A DNA stretch of 64,000 bases from Paractinoplanes polyasparticus (GTDB lineage Bacteria > Actinomycetota > Actinomycetes > Mycobacteriales > Micromonosporaceae). The DNA is taken from positions 1-64,000 of the forward strand of contig NZ_JAHWFK010000066.1 in NCBI RefSeq assembly GCF_019710575.1. Reading direction: 5' to 3'. Positions 25,704 to 36,089 of the stretch are shown here, piece after piece (the first letter of the stretch is position 1; each line of letters starts with the position of its first letter). The position numbers and the translations under genes are program-made. Below the pieces are notes generated by a model. That model was not told the DNA's origin, made no database searches, and saw nothing but the letters and a program-made list of their open reading frames with translations.

Positions 25704-26846
25704 ATGACAGTGACCGCAGATGAGACAGCGCAGCCGGCGTCAGCGGCCGGCCCGCAGCAGACACCGTGCCTGGTGATCGACGTCGACGTGGCCCGTGAGC
25801 AGTACAAACGGATCGCCGACGCCTTCGCCGGGGCCCACATCCACTACGCAGTGAAGGCCAATCCCGAACTGCCCCTCCTGCAGGCGCTGGTCGCCGCCGG
25901 GTGCCGGTTCGACGTCGCCAGCCGGGCCGAGATCGACCTCTGCCTGGCCGCCGGCGCCTCTCCGGGTGACCTCAGTTACGGCCATCCGATCAAGAAGAGC
26001 GAGGACATCGCGTACGCGTACGCCCGTGGGGTACGCATGTTCGCCTTCGACAGCGAGGGCGAACTCGACAAGATCGTCCGGCATGCGCCCGGTTCCTCGG
26101 TGCTGTGCCGGGTGCTCGCCTCCAGCAAAGGGGCGCGCTGGCCGCTGAGCCGCAAGTTCGGGTGCGTGCCCGAGATGGCGGTCGACCTGATGAAAGTGGC
26201 GGCGTTGCGCGGGCTCGATCCGGCCGGCATCGCCTTCCACGTCGGGTCTCAGCAGCTCTATCCGGAAAGGTGGGAACCGAGTGTCGCCACCGCCGCGGCA
26301 ATCTTCGCCGAGCTTCGCGAATCGGGCATCTCGCTCCGCATCCTGAACGCCGGGGGCGGCTTCCCGGTCTCGTACCGCACACCGGTCGCACCGATCTCGG
26401 CCTACGCGGCGGCGATCGCGGCGGCCGTGCGGCGGCACTTCGGGCTGTTCACGCCGTCGCTCATGATCGAGCCGGGCCGGTACGTGGCGGCGCCCGCCGG
26501 GGTGCTGCACACCCAGGTCGTGCTGGTCGCGCGCAAGTCCTATGACGACGACGAGCCGCGCTGGGTCTACCTCGACGTGGGCCGCTTCGGCGGGCTCGCC
26601 GAGACGGAGGAGGAAGCCATCCAGTACGAGCTGTCGACGGTCCGGGCCGGCCCGGGCGGCCCGGTGATCCTGGCCGGACCGACGTGCGACAGCGTCGACA
26701 TCCTCTACCAGCACGCACCCTACGATCTCCCGCTGGACCTGGCGGCCGGCGAGGTGATCCGCATTCTGGGGACAGGTGCTTACACGGCGACGTACTCGTC
26801 CGTCGGGTTCAACGGGCTACCACCCCTGCGCACGGTGGTCCGCTGA
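25704..26846 (+). CDS. PLP-dependent fold-III decarboxylase (ornithine/lysine/DAP type)
   Basis: A 380-residue alanine-racemase-fold decarboxylase. HYAVKANPE carries the PLP lysine (K51); FHVGSQ (179-183), GGGFP (217-221) and EPGR (256-259) bind the cofactor phosphate; PTCDSVD (Cys328, Asp329) is the second-subunit active-site motif. The length and the absence of a lysA-type specificity helix favour an ornithine- or lysine-decarboxylase-like role in polyamine or secondary metabolism, but the substrate is unproven. ATG 25704 was chosen just upstream of the conserved fold. It diverges from the TrmB/LuxR regulator. Confidence 0.9.
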   Translation: MTVTADETAQPASAAGPQQTPCLVIDVDVAREQYKRIADAFAGAHIHYAVKANPELPLLQALVAAGCRFDVASRAEIDLCLAAGASPGDLSYGHPIKKSEDIAYAYARGVRMFAFDSEGELDKIVRHAPGSSVLCRVLASSKGARWPLSRKFGCVPEMAVDLMKVAALRGLDPAGIAFHVGSQQLYPERWEPSVATAAAIFAELRESGISLRILNAGGGFPVSYRTPVAPISAYAAAIAAAVRRHFGLFTPSLMIEPGRYVAAPAGVLHTQVVLVARKSYDDDEPRWVYLDVGRFGGLAETEEEAIQYELSTVRAGPGGPVILAGPTCDSVDILYQHAPYDLPLDLAAGEVIRILGTGAYTATYSSVGFNGLPPLRTVVR

Positions 26847-26922
26847 CCTCCCGTTCCTTGTCGCGGCCGTGGCTGTGCTGCTCCCGGGCACGGCCACGGC
26901 CGGCGTCTGATAGGCATGGCTC

Positions 26923-27273
26923 GTGTCTTCACTGCCTGAATTGACCGAGTTGGTGCGCGAGTTCGCGCGGGCGCGCGACTGGGAGAGGTTCCATACGCCC
27001 AAGAACCTCGCCATGGCCCTGGCCGGGGAGGTGGGGGAGCTGCTGGCCGAGCTGCAGTGGCTCACGCCCGAGCAGTCGGCCGCGGTGATGAGCGACCCCG
27101 AGCTGGGGCCGCGGGTGCGGGCCGAGATCGGCGATGTGACGATCTATCTCGTCCGGCTGGCCGACGTGCTCGGCATCGACCTGGTCGAGGCAGCCGCGGA
27201 CAAGCTGGCCGACTCCGGTCGCCGCTACACCGTGGAGGCCGCGCGCGGCTCGGCGGCGAAGATCGCGGACTGA
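26923..27273 (+). CDS. MazG-like nucleotide pyrophosphohydrolase
   Basis: A 116-residue all-alpha NTP pyrophosphohydrolase of the RS21-C6/dCTPase type. The metal-binding pattern is visible: LAGEVGELLAELQW (ExxE) and EIGDVTIYLVRLADVLGID (ExxD). It should hydrolyse non-canonical or excess (d)NTPs to monophosphates. GTG start; single-domain length is typical. It precedes the palindrome-rich gap before the mannosyltransferases. Confidence 0.92.
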   Translation: MSSLPELTELVREFARARDWERFHTPKNLAMALAGEVGELLAELQWLTPEQSAAVMSDPELGPRVRAEIGDVTIYLVRLADVLGIDLVEAAADKLADSGRRYTVEAARGSAAKIAD

Positions 27274-27294
27274 GTGTCCGCGCCGACGCGCCTT

Positions 27295-27343
27295 GCGAGA
27301 CGAGACGTCTCGTCTCGCGCGGGAGGCGAGACGGATCGTCTCG
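27295..27343. promoter_or_regulatory. Palindrome cluster built on CGAGAC/GTCTCG
   Basis: A perfect 24-bp palindrome at 27295-27318 (centre 27306/27307; half-site GCGAGACGAGAC) is followed by a second inverted repeat, CGAGACG-GAT-CGTCTCG, at 27327-27343, with further GTCTCG units beyond. It lies in the 165-bp gap before the mannosyltransferase gene. It is a likely multi-site operator; it could also form strong hairpins that end the MazG-like transcript, though no T-run follows. Confidence 0.65.
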
Positions 27344-27437
27344 TCTCGTCCGGCGCGGAGTGAGGGGACGGGCGCCGGTCACTTGAGCGACGGCATCTCG
27401 TCCCCGCAGCGACACCCTTCATTGAGAGGGTGCGGCG

Positions 27438-28838
27438 GTGTTGAAAGATCACGCCGCGCGCCTCACGGGATTCGCGGGGTCCTGCCTGATCGCCCTCGGC
27501 GGGCTCGGCGCGGGGGCCCTCCCGGTCGGCATCCCGTTCTTCGCCGGGCTCAAGCACGTGCGGATCGGGCTGTTCGCGGTCTACGGCGGCCTGATGCTGT
27601 TGTTGCTCGCCTGGTGGTGGCTCGGCCGGCTGAGCGCGGCCGGTGACACCCGCGCGATGTGGCGTACCGCCGCGCTCTGGGCCGCGCCCCTGCTCGTCGC
27701 GCCGCCGATGTTCAGCCGCGACGTCTACAGCTACCTCGCCCAGGGGCTGATGCTCGGCGAGGGGATGGACGTCTATCAAGCCGGGCCGTCGGCGCTGGGT
27801 GGCTTCTTCGCCGAGCAGGTGCCTACGATCTGGCAGCACACCCCCAGCCCGTACGGCCCGGTCTTCCTGCTGACCGCTCAGCTGGTCACCGCGCCGATCG
27901 CCGGGCACCTGCTGACCGGCGTGGTCGCGATGCGGTTGCTGGCCGTCGGCGGCCTCGCGCTTCTGGCGTACGTGCTGCCGACGCTGGCCACCTCGGCCGG
28001 AGTTCCGCCGCACAAGGCGCTGTGGCTCGCCGTCCTGAACCCGCTCGTGCTGATCCACTTCGTCGGCGGCGCGCACAACGACGCGCTGATGGTCGGCCTG
28101 CTCGCGGCCGGGCTGGCCGCCGCCGTCCGGAACCGGCCCCTGGTGGCGACGCTGCTGATCGTGGCGGCCGGGCTGATCAAGGCGCCTGCCGTGCTGGGCC
28201 TGGTGGCGGTCGCGGTGATCTGGGCATCGCGGATCGACGGCCGGCTACCCCGGCTGCGTGCGTCGGCGGCGGTGGGCGCCACCGCGGCCGCGGCGACCGC
28301 GGTCCTCACTCAGATCGCGGGCACCGGCTACGGCTGGATAGCCGCCCTGGATACGCCGATCTCACCGCAGAACCTCTCGTTGACCAGTGTGCTCGGCCGC
28401 TGGACGGCCGGTCTGTTGCGCGAGGACGGCGTCGGCGAGGTCTTCGCGCTGAACCTGTGGCGCTGGCTGGGCGTGCTGGCCACGCTGGTCGTCGCCGGTC
28501 TCGTCTGGGCCTGTCTCGACCGCCTGGGTCCGCTCTACGGGCTGGGATTGGTGCTGATCGCACTCGTGGCGTTCGGCCCGGCGCTGCGCCCCTGGTATCT
28601 GATCTGGGGTCTGGTGCCGCTGGCGGCAGCGGCCGGTCATCGCTGGGTGCGGCGCGCTCTGGCTGCCGTCTGCGGGGTGATGACGCTGGTGGTGCTGCCC
28701 GACGGCTTCGCTGTGGACGGCGGGGAACTGCTGCTGGCGACGCTGGGTGGCCTGGCTGGATGTGCCGCTTTCCTGGCCGTGCGCCTGGCCGCCGCTCCGG
28801 CCGCCGACCGGCTCGTCCCCGCCCGGGCCGCCCGATGA
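27438..28838 (+). CDS. GT-C alpha-1,6-mannosyltransferase, MptB-like
   Basis: A 466-residue integral membrane protein with about 12 helices. The loop after the second or third helix has MFSRDVYSYLAQG, whose acidic residue fits the GT-C catalytic loop, and HTPSPYGPVFLL, which matches actinobacterial polyprenol-phosphomannose-dependent alpha-1,6-mannosyltransferases (MptA/MptB class). It probably extends lipomannan-like glycans outside the membrane. GTG start at 27438. The next transferase gene starts in its stop codon (ATGA), so they form an operon. Confidence 0.85.
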   Translation: MLKDHAARLTGFAGSCLIALGGLGAGALPVGIPFFAGLKHVRIGLFAVYGGLMLLLLAWWWLGRLSAAGDTRAMWRTAALWAAPLLVAPPMFSRDVYSYLAQGLMLGEGMDVYQAGPSALGGFFAEQVPTIWQHTPSPYGPVFLLTAQLVTAPIAGHLLTGVVAMRLLAVGGLALLAYVLPTLATSAGVPPHKALWLAVLNPLVLIHFVGGAHNDALMVGLLAAGLAAAVRNRPLVATLLIVAAGLIKAPAVLGLVAVAVIWASRIDGRLPRLRASAAVGATAAAATAVLTQIAGTGYGWIAALDTPISPQNLSLTSVLGRWTAGLLREDGVGEVFALNLWRWLGVLATLVVAGLVWACLDRLGPLYGLGLVLIALVAFGPALRPWYLIWGLVPLAAAAGHRWVRRALAAVCGVMTLVVLPDGFAVDGGELLLATLGGLAGCAAFLAVRLAAAPAADRLVPARAAR

Positions 28839-29989
28839 CGCGCCTCCGGGTGGCGATCGTGGTGGTGGCCGCGATCGCCGTCGGCGTCTTCCTGGTCACC
28901 GTGCCGACCTTCCGTGAGTTCTTCGACCTCGGCGTCTACCGCGGCGCGGTGCGCTCGTGGCTGCTCGACGGCAACGAGCTGTACAACTTCCTCTACCAGG
29001 ACACCGAGTACGGCTTCACCTATCCGCCGTTCGCGGCGCTGGTCCTGGGCCCGCTCGCGCTGACCAGCTGGCCGGTCGCGATCGCCGCGAGCATCGTCGT
29101 CAACGCGGCGGCGGTGGCCCTGCTGCTGCGCTGGTTCCTGGCCCCGGTCGTACGGCGGCACGACGGCCCTATGTGGTTCGTGTGCTCGCTGGCCTTCCTG
29201 GCGATCCTCGTCTTCGAACCGGCCCGGGACACGTTCAGCTTCGGCCAGGTCAACCTGGCCCTGCTGGTGCTCGTGCTGGCCGACCTGCGCGCCCTGACCA
29301 CGGGCCGCCGCTGGGCCGGCATCGGCATCGGCCTGGCCGCCGCGATCAAGCTGACCCCCGTCGTCTTCATCGGCTACCTGATCGTGACGAGGCAGTACCG
29401 CGCCGCGGCGACGGCCACGGCCACCGCGGCCGCCGCGACGCTGCTGGCCGTGCTGGTCGCCCCGGCCACGTCGGCCCAGTTCTGGCTGACCACCCTCTGG
29501 GACACCGACCGCGTGGGCCGCCTCGAATACGTCTCCAACCAATCGCTGCGCGGCGTCGCCGCCCGCCTCGAGCTGCCCTCGGCCTGGTGGCTGGCCGCGG
29601 TCGCGCTGATCCTGGCCGTGTGGTTCCTGCGCGTACGCCTGCTCCGCAACGCCCCCGACCACGCGGCCGGCTTCGCCGCCACCGGCGCAGTCGCCTGCCT
29701 GATCAGCCCCGTGACGTGGGTGCACCACCTGGTCTGGCTGCTGCCGGCGTTGTTCCTGCTGGTGGACGCTGCCCTGCAGTCCCGCTCCCGCCCCCGCCTG
29801 GCCGTCCTGGCCGCCACCTACGTGATCCTGAGCAGCAGCGTGGTCTGGCTCTGGTGGGCCGGCGCCGACGGCTTCGCGGCCGCGATCGGCAGCAACACGT
29901 ACGTCTGGATCAGCATCGGCCTGCTGCTGACCGTTCCCTTCCGAACCGCCGTCCCGGCCCCGCCCCCGTCGGACCTTCTCACCAGGTGA
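28835..29989 (+). CDS. GT87-type mannosyltransferase (DUF2029)
   Basis: A 384-residue membrane protein with roughly ten helices. EFFDLGVYRGAVRSWLLDGNELYNF carries the conserved GT87 aspartate loop (residues about 27-51) and TYPPFAALVLGPL follows, both typical of PimE-like alpha-1,2-mannosyltransferases that use polyprenyl-phosphate mannose. The ATG at 28835 overlaps the preceding stop by four bases, so both transferases are co-expressed. The precise glycan (PIM, lipomannan or wall polymer) cannot be told. Confidence 0.87.
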   Translation: MTRLRVAIVVVAAIAVGVFLVTVPTFREFFDLGVYRGAVRSWLLDGNELYNFLYQDTEYGFTYPPFAALVLGPLALTSWPVAIAASIVVNAAAVALLLRWFLAPVVRRHDGPMWFVCSLAFLAILVFEPARDTFSFGQVNLALLVLVLADLRALTTGRRWAGIGIGLAAAIKLTPVVFIGYLIVTRQYRAAATATATAAAATLLAVLVAPATSAQFWLTTLWDTDRVGRLEYVSNQSLRGVAARLELPSAWWLAAVALILAVWFLRVRLLRNAPDHAAGFAATGAVACLISPVTWVHHLVWLLPALFLLVDAALQSRSRPRLAVLAATYVILSSSVVWLWWAGADGFAAAIGSNTYVWISIGLLLTVPFRTAVPAPPPSDLLTR

Positions 29990-30110
29990 GTAATGGGTGC
30001 AAAGCGCCCGCGCCAAGAGTCGGCCCAGTCGACTGACGTATGGCCCTCGGCGGTGAAGCGCCTACATTCGGAGAGGTCAAAACGATCTTCAGCGAAAAGG
30101 GACAGGACCG

Positions 30111-30839
30111 TTGAACCCTGTGGTCGAGGTCGAGAACCTCACGAAGTCGTTCCCGGCCGCCCGGGGCCGGCCCGTGCCGGTGCTGCGCGGCATCAGCCTC
30201 CAGGTGCCGCCGGGGCAGTTCCTGGCGGTGGTAGGGCCCAGCGGCTCCGGCAAGTCCACATTGCTCTACTGCATGTCCGCGCTCGAGGTGGCGACCAGCG
30301 GCCGGGTGCGCATCCTCGGCCGGGACACCGGCGGGCTGGGCCGCGGCGCGATCGCCAAGTTGCGCCGCGACCACCTCGGGTTCGTCTTCCAGTCGTACAA
30401 CCTGATCCCGTCGCTCACCGCGCGCGAGAACGTCGCCCTGCCGGCCCGCCTGGCCCGCAGGCGGATCTCGGGAGCCGACGTCGACCGGGCGCTGGCCGAG
30501 GTCGGCCTGGCCGAGCGAGCCTCTTACCGCCCGTCCGCGCTGTCCGGCGGGCAGCAGCAACGGGTCGCCATCGCGCGCGTCCTGGCCGTGCGACCCGATG
30601 TCGTCTTCGCCGACGAGCCGACCGGCGCGCTCGACACCGAGTCCGGCGCGCAGGTGCTCGACCTGCTGGCCGGGGTCGCGCGGTCGGGCCAGGACCGCTC
30701 GGTGGTGATGGTCACGCACGACCTCGAAGCGGCGGCGCGGGCCGATCGGGTGCTCGTGCTGCGCGACGGTGTCATTCACCGCGAGCTGATCAGTCCGCGG
30801 GCGGACGACGTCTTCGCCGCGGTCGCCGGGGCGTCCTGA
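30111..30839 (+). CDS. ABC transporter ATP-binding protein (MacB/LolD type)
   Basis: A 242-residue ATPase with GPSGSGKST (Walker A, 42-50), Q-loop FVFQSYNLIP, signature LSGGQQQR (144-151), Walker B VVFADEP and the switch histidine in MVTHD. The FQSYNLIPSLTARENV segment is typical of the LolD/MacB/FtsE group that powers export or extraction rather than solute import. TTG start at 30111, preceded by GGACAGGA. One base separates its stop from the permease gene. Confidence 0.95.
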   Translation: MNPVVEVENLTKSFPAARGRPVPVLRGISLQVPPGQFLAVVGPSGSGKSTLLYCMSALEVATSGRVRILGRDTGGLGRGAIAKLRRDHLGFVFQSYNLIPSLTARENVALPARLARRRISGADVDRALAEVGLAERASYRPSALSGGQQQRVAIARVLAVRPDVVFADEPTGALDTESGAQVLDLLAGVARSGQDRSVVMVTHDLEAAARADRVLVLRDGVIHRELISPRADDVFAAVAGAS

Positions 30840-30840
30840 C

Positions 30841-32151
30841 ATGCTCCGGCTGATCTTCAGTGACCTGGTCGCCAACGCCCGCGTCTGGCTCGGCGCGCTG
30901 CTCATCGCGGCGGCCACGGCGACCGTCGGCGCAATCGTGGCCGGCGACATCGAGACGGCGTTCGCGGCCGGCGGCAACGAGGCGCTGGCCCTCTACGGCA
31001 TCAGTGGCACGGTCGCGGCCTTCACCGTTATCACGGCGCTCGTCGTCGTCGGCGCGGTCACCAACCTCACGGTGACGTTGCAGCAGCGCGGGTACGCCCT
31101 CTGGCAGCTCGTCGGCCTGCGGCCCACCCTGGTCCGGCTGGTCGTCACCGCACAGCTGCTGGTGGTGTCCATTGTGGGCAGCGTTCTCGGCTGTCTGCTG
31201 GCCCTGCCTCTGCTGAAACCCCTTTTCCGGTACGCCTTCACGGGCTCCCCCGAGCTGTCGGCACTCAGCCCGAGGCTCACACCGGCCGGCGCCGTGCCGG
31301 TGATCCTGTTCGTTACCGTGGTGATCACCCTGGGCGGCTTCCGTGCGGCCGGACGGGCCGCCCACACCCCGCCCATTCAATCGCTGCGCGAGGTCGAGCC
31401 GCCCGACCGCCGCATGACCGTGGCCCGCTGGATGGGCGGCCTGGTCACGCTCGCCCTCGTCGCCGCGATCGTGGCCACCCTGCCCGCCACCGGCCTCGAC
31501 ACCATGGCCGTCCCGCTGATGCTGCTGAGCCCTTTGCTCGCCGGTGTGCTGGCGGCTTTCGGGCCGCTCTTCCTGGCCCGCCTGGTCCGCGTCTGGACGT
31601 CCCTGGTGCCGGCCACCGCGTCCGCCGCCTGGTTCCTGGCCCGCAACAGCACCGCCGCCAACGCGGCCCGCAGCACCGCCACGATCAGCCCTCTGATGGT
31701 CGCCGTGGCCCTGGCCGGCGGCTTGTACGCGGCGAATGGCGCGGTCGGCGCACCGTCCGGCGCCCTCTCCACCGGCTCGGTGGTCCTACTCGTGGGCGGC
31801 CCGCTCTTGCTGGCCGTGCTCGGCGCGGTCGCCACCGTCTTCATGTCCAGCCGGCGCCGGGAGCGGGAGTTCGCCCTGATAACCGCGGCCGGCGGCACCC
31901 CCGCGCTGGTCCTCACCGCGGCTGCTGCCGAAGCCGTCATCTACGTAGCTACTGCCCTGCTTCTGGGTTTGTCCGCGGTCGCCGCGACCACGGTGATCGG
32001 CGCCTGGGCAGCCGGCGTGTGGACCGTGGCCGGGGCGCTGCCGTCCCTGACGATCGCCACCCTGGCCTTGGTGCTGCTGCTGGCGGCAACCGTCCTGCCC
32101 ACCATCGTGGCCCTGCGTCACGAGGTGCCTCGGGTGCTGGCGCCCGAGTGA
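30841..32151 (+). CDS. ABC transporter permease, FtsX/MacB-like
   Basis: A 436-residue permease with two FtsX-type units: helix 1, then three helices (~55-180), a loop with TPPIQSLREVEPPDRRM, and a second set (~210-430) including SRRREREFALITAAGGTP, the hallmark FtsX coupling segment. It pairs with the ATPase just upstream. Likely roles are export of a peptide or antibiotic, or resistance to one; no sensor kinase is adjacent. It converges on the VWA operon with only a few bases between. Confidence 0.9.
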   Translation: MLRLIFSDLVANARVWLGALLIAAATATVGAIVAGDIETAFAAGGNEALALYGISGTVAAFTVITALVVVGAVTNLTVTLQQRGYALWQLVGLRPTLVRLVVTAQLLVVSIVGSVLGCLLALPLLKPLFRYAFTGSPELSALSPRLTPAGAVPVILFVTVVITLGGFRAAGRAAHTPPIQSLREVEPPDRRMTVARWMGGLVTLALVAAIVATLPATGLDTMAVPLMLLSPLLAGVLAAFGPLFLARLVRVWTSLVPATASAAWFLARNSTAANAARSTATISPLMVAVALAGGLYAANGAVGAPSGALSTGSVVLLVGGPLLLAVLGAVATVFMSSRRREREFALITAAGGTPALVLTAAAAEAVIYVATALLLGLSAVAATTVIGAWAAGVWTVAGALPSLTIATLALVLLLAATVLPTIVALRHEVPRVLAPE

Positions 32152-32159
32152 TACCGGGC

Positions 32160-33206
32160 TCAGCGTCGAGGAACCCGGTTCCACCAGAGCGAAAGCCCCA
32201 CACCGCCCAGCACCAGAACCGACGCGGCCAGCACGAACCAGAACGTGATCTCGACTTCCTGCTTGCGGAGGGTGAACTCGCGGGGCAGGTCGGTGAGCAC
32301 GTCCACCAGCTGGTCGGCGTCCTCGGCGCGGAAGTACCGGCCGCCGGTCGTGTCAGCCACCTGGATCAGGGCCTCCTCGTCGATCTGCATGTTGCGGCCG
32401 CCGCGGCCACCGCCCCAGCCCCGGCCGCCGCCGAACGGGGAGTCGCCGCCGATCTGGTCGGCCGTGCAGACCATCGGCGCCGGCTCGGTCGTGCCGAAGC
32501 CGATCGTGTAGACCCGCAGCCGACGGGCCGCTGCCTGTTCGGCCGCGGTCACCGGGTCGACGCCGGTGGTGTTGGAGCCGTCGGTCAGCACCACGATCGT
32601 GTCCGGCTCGTAGTCGCCCAGCTGCCCGGGCGAGCCGAGGTCGACGCCGGTCCTGGCCACCCGCGGGTTGCTCTCGGCGATGGCGTCGATCGACGTGAGG
32701 ATCGCCTGGCCGATGGCGGTGCCCCGGGCCGTGCGCAGGGTTCCGATCGCGTCCAGCAGCGCGCCCTTGTCGGTGGTGGGGGCTACGAGCAGGCCCGCGA
32801 TGCCCGAGAAGGCGACCAGTCCGATCCTGGTTCCGTCCTCCTGTTTCTCGACGAACTGCCGGGCCGCGTCGGTGGCCACGGTGAAGCGGTTCGGCTCGAT
32901 GTCGGTCGAGCACATCGAGCCCGAGACGTCGATCGCCAGCAGCACCGACGTGCTGTTCGAGGGTACCGAGACCGAGGCTTGCGGGCGGGCCAGCGCACCG
33001 CCCAGGGCCAGCAGCCCGGCCAGGAACAGGAAGACCGGGAGGCGCCGGCGCCACGACGTACGGCCGGGGAGGGCGGCTCGGATCAGCGCGACGCTCGACA
33101 CCGTGACCGCCGCCCGCTTGCGCCGCCGGTTGAACCACCAACGGATCGCCAGCAGCAGCGGCACCGCCAGCAGGGCGGTCAGGGCCCACGGCCAGCTGAA
33201 CGACAT
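32160..33206 (-). CDS. VWA-domain membrane protein (BatA-like)
   Basis: A 348-residue protein with N-terminal helices (about 5-23 and 55-73), a von Willebrand A domain whose MIDAS is DVSGS (93-97), and a C-terminal helix. A Gly/Arg-rich insert (GGGRGWGGGRGGR) lies in the last third. It is the last gene of a MoxR/DUF58/VWA/VWA operon; such sets act as chaperone-like or envelope-integrity modules with MoxR AAA+ ATPases. Its start overlaps the stop of the upstream VWA gene by one base. Confidence 0.92.
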   Translation of the reverse strand: MSFSWPWALTALLAVPLLLAIRWWFNRRRKRAAVTVSSVALIRAALPGRTSWRRRLPVFLFLAGLLALGGALARPQASVSVPSNSTSVLLAIDVSGSMCSTDIEPNRFTVATDAARQFVEKQEDGTRIGLVAFSGIAGLLVAPTTDKGALLDAIGTLRTARGTAIGQAILTSIDAIAESNPRVARTGVDLGSPGQLGDYEPDTIVVLTDGSNTTGVDPVTAAEQAAARRLRVYTIGFGTTEPAPMVCTADQIGGDSPFGGGRGWGGGRGGRNMQIDEEALIQVADTTGGRYFRAEDADQLVDVLTDLPREFTLRKQEVEITFWFVLAASVLVLGGVGLSLWWNRVPRR

Positions 33207-34162
33207 CAGATGATCCTTCCGTGCCAGCGGGAGCCGAGTACGGCGCCCAGCATGAGCAGCAGCAGGGCGGCGCCGGCGAACGGCGCGGTCAGTTCGAGCG
33301 GTTCCTTCTTGGCGGTCAGGCGCAGGTCGATCGCCTTGGTGGTGTCGGTCAGGGTGTCGGCGTCGCCGGCCGGCAGGTAGGCGCCGCCGGTGGTCTGGGC
33401 GACCGTGGTGAGCAGGGCCGGGTCGAGCGCCGTGCCCAGTTGGAAGCCGTCGACCTCGACGGTGGCGCCGCGTTCGGTGCCGACACCGACGGTCTGGATG
33501 CGCACGCCGGCCGCCGCCGCGAGTTCGGCCGCGGCGACCACGTCGGGCCCGCCGGTTTCCTGTCCGTCGGAGAAGAGGACGATCGTGGCCGACGGCCAGT
33601 AGCCGAGGTCGGGCGGCGCCGCGCCCTCCTCGGGCAGGGTGATCGGCTTGCCCGTGATCGTGCCCAGCGCGACCATGATCGCCTGCCCCAGCGAGGTGCC
33701 GCCGCTCGCCGCGAGCCGGCTGATCGCGGCCAGCGCGGCCTGATGGTCGTCGGAGGGGGCCTGGGTGAGCAGCGCCTGATCGCCGAAGACGAGCACGCCG
33801 ACGTCGACCGTGCTCGGCTGCTCGTCGACGAACGCGCGGGCGGCGGCCTGGGCGGCTCCGAGCCGGGTGGGCTGCACGTCGCCGGCCCGCATGCTGTTCG
33901 ACACGTCGAAGGCGAGGAGCACCGTTCCCGAGACGCGGGGCACGGTGACCTCGGCCTGCGGCCGGGCCAGCCCGACGAGCAGAACCGGCAGGGCGAGGAG
34001 AACGAGCGCGTACGGGAGATGACGGCGCAGCGCGCCCGTCGGCGTGAACCCGGCCTTGCGTAACGCGGCCGTGCGCCTCTTCTGCAGATTCACGTACGCG
34101 TAGACGGCCGCCGCCGTCACGAGCAGGGCGACCGCGAGCACGACCGGATACAGGAAGCTCAC
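33206..34162 (-). CDS. VWA-domain membrane protein (BatA/BatB-like)
   Basis: A 318-residue paralogue of the following gene with the same layout: two N-terminal helices (about 3-24, 50-66), a VWA domain with MIDAS DVSNS (86-90), and a C-terminal helix. It overlaps the DUF58 gene by four bases. Paired VWA proteins are the norm in these MoxR operons. Confidence 0.92.
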   Translation of the reverse strand: MSFLYPVVLAVALLVTAAAVYAYVNLQKRRTAALRKAGFTPTGALRRHLPYALVLLALPVLLVGLARPQAEVTVPRVSGTVLLAFDVSNSMRAGDVQPTRLGAAQAAARAFVDEQPSTVDVGVLVFGDQALLTQAPSDDHQAALAAISRLAASGGTSLGQAIMVALGTITGKPITLPEEGAAPPDLGYWPSATIVLFSDGQETGGPDVVAAAELAAAAGVRIQTVGVGTERGATVEVDGFQLGTALDPALLTTVAQTTGGAYLPAGDADTLTDTTKAIDLRLTAKKEPLELTAPFAGAALLLLMLGAVLGSRWHGRII

Positions 34163-35046
34163 CGCCGCCCCCGCCCCGAACGTTGCACCAGGTCGATGAG
34201 GGCGGCCAGCAGGTCCTGGTCGGTGGTGACGCGCTGGGCGCTCACCCCGGCCCGGCGCATGCCCGCGGCCAGTTCCGTCTCGCGGGCGCCGGCCTGATCG
34301 GCGAGCCGGCTCCGCAGCAGCGGATCACTGGTGTCGACCAGCAGCTGTTCGCCGGTCTCGGCGTCCTCGACCAGGATGACGCCGAGGTCGGGCAGCTCGA
34401 CCTCGGCCGGGTCGACCACCCGGATCACCACGACCTCGTGCCGGTGGGTGAGCCGGGCCAGGGGCCTGTCCCAACCCGGGTCGCCGATGAAGTCGCTCAT
34501 CACGAAGATCAGGCTGCGCCGGCGGGAGGTGGTGGCCGCGGCCAGTTGCAGCATGGCTTCCAGGTCGGTGGTCTTGCCGGGCTTTCCCTGGGGCGACGGC
34601 CGTAGCAGCTCACGGGTGATCCGTAGTACCTGGTCGCGGCCGCCGCGGGGCGGGATGACCTGGTGCCCGGCGTTGTCGTACAGGATCGCCCCGACCCGGT
34701 TGCCGCCCCGCGCGACCAGCCGCGCGATGCTGACGGCGAGTTCGGTCGCGGTCGATTCCTTGCCGGCGCCCTGGCCGAACCGCATCGAGGCCGACCGGTC
34801 GATCACCAGCCAGGCGGTGAGCTCGCGGTCCTCGGTGTACTGCCGCACGTACGGCTCGTCGAGGCGTGCCGTGACGTTCCAGTCGATGTGGCGCACGTCG
34901 TCCTCGGCCGTGTAGAGCCGCAGGTCGGTGAAGTCGATGCCGGCGCCGTGCCACACCGTGCGGTAGTTGCCCTGCAGCCGCCCGTCGAGCCGCCGCCCGA
35001 GCCGCCATTCCAGGCGCCGCAGCAAACGATCCGGGGCTGAGCTCAT
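34159..35046 (-). CDS. DUF58 domain protein
   Basis: A 295-residue cytosolic protein with the DUF58 signature: GIDFTDLRLYTAEDDVRHIDWNVTAR followed by EDRELTAWLVIDRSASM, a VWA-like fold with a degenerate metal site (the first is at about residues 33-58). DUF58 proteins are constant partners of MoxR ATPases. The gene starts one base from the MoxR stop and overlaps the next gene by four. Confidence 0.93.
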   Translation of the reverse strand: MSSAPDRLLRRLEWRLGRRLDGRLQGNYRTVWHGAGIDFTDLRLYTAEDDVRHIDWNVTARLDEPYVRQYTEDRELTAWLVIDRSASMRFGQGAGKESTATELAVSIARLVARGGNRVGAILYDNAGHQVIPPRGGRDQVLRITRELLRPSPQGKPGKTTDLEAMLQLAAATTSRRRSLIFVMSDFIGDPGWDRPLARLTHRHEVVVIRVVDPAEVELPDLGVILVEDAETGEQLLVDTSDPLLRSRLADQAGARETELAAGMRRAGVSAQRVTTDQDLLAALIDLVQRSGRGRR

Positions 35047-35047
35047 G

Positions 35048-36061
<1,014 letters not shown>

Positions 36062-36089
36062 GCGTCCGTCCTTCAGGTGGGCCGAGGGG

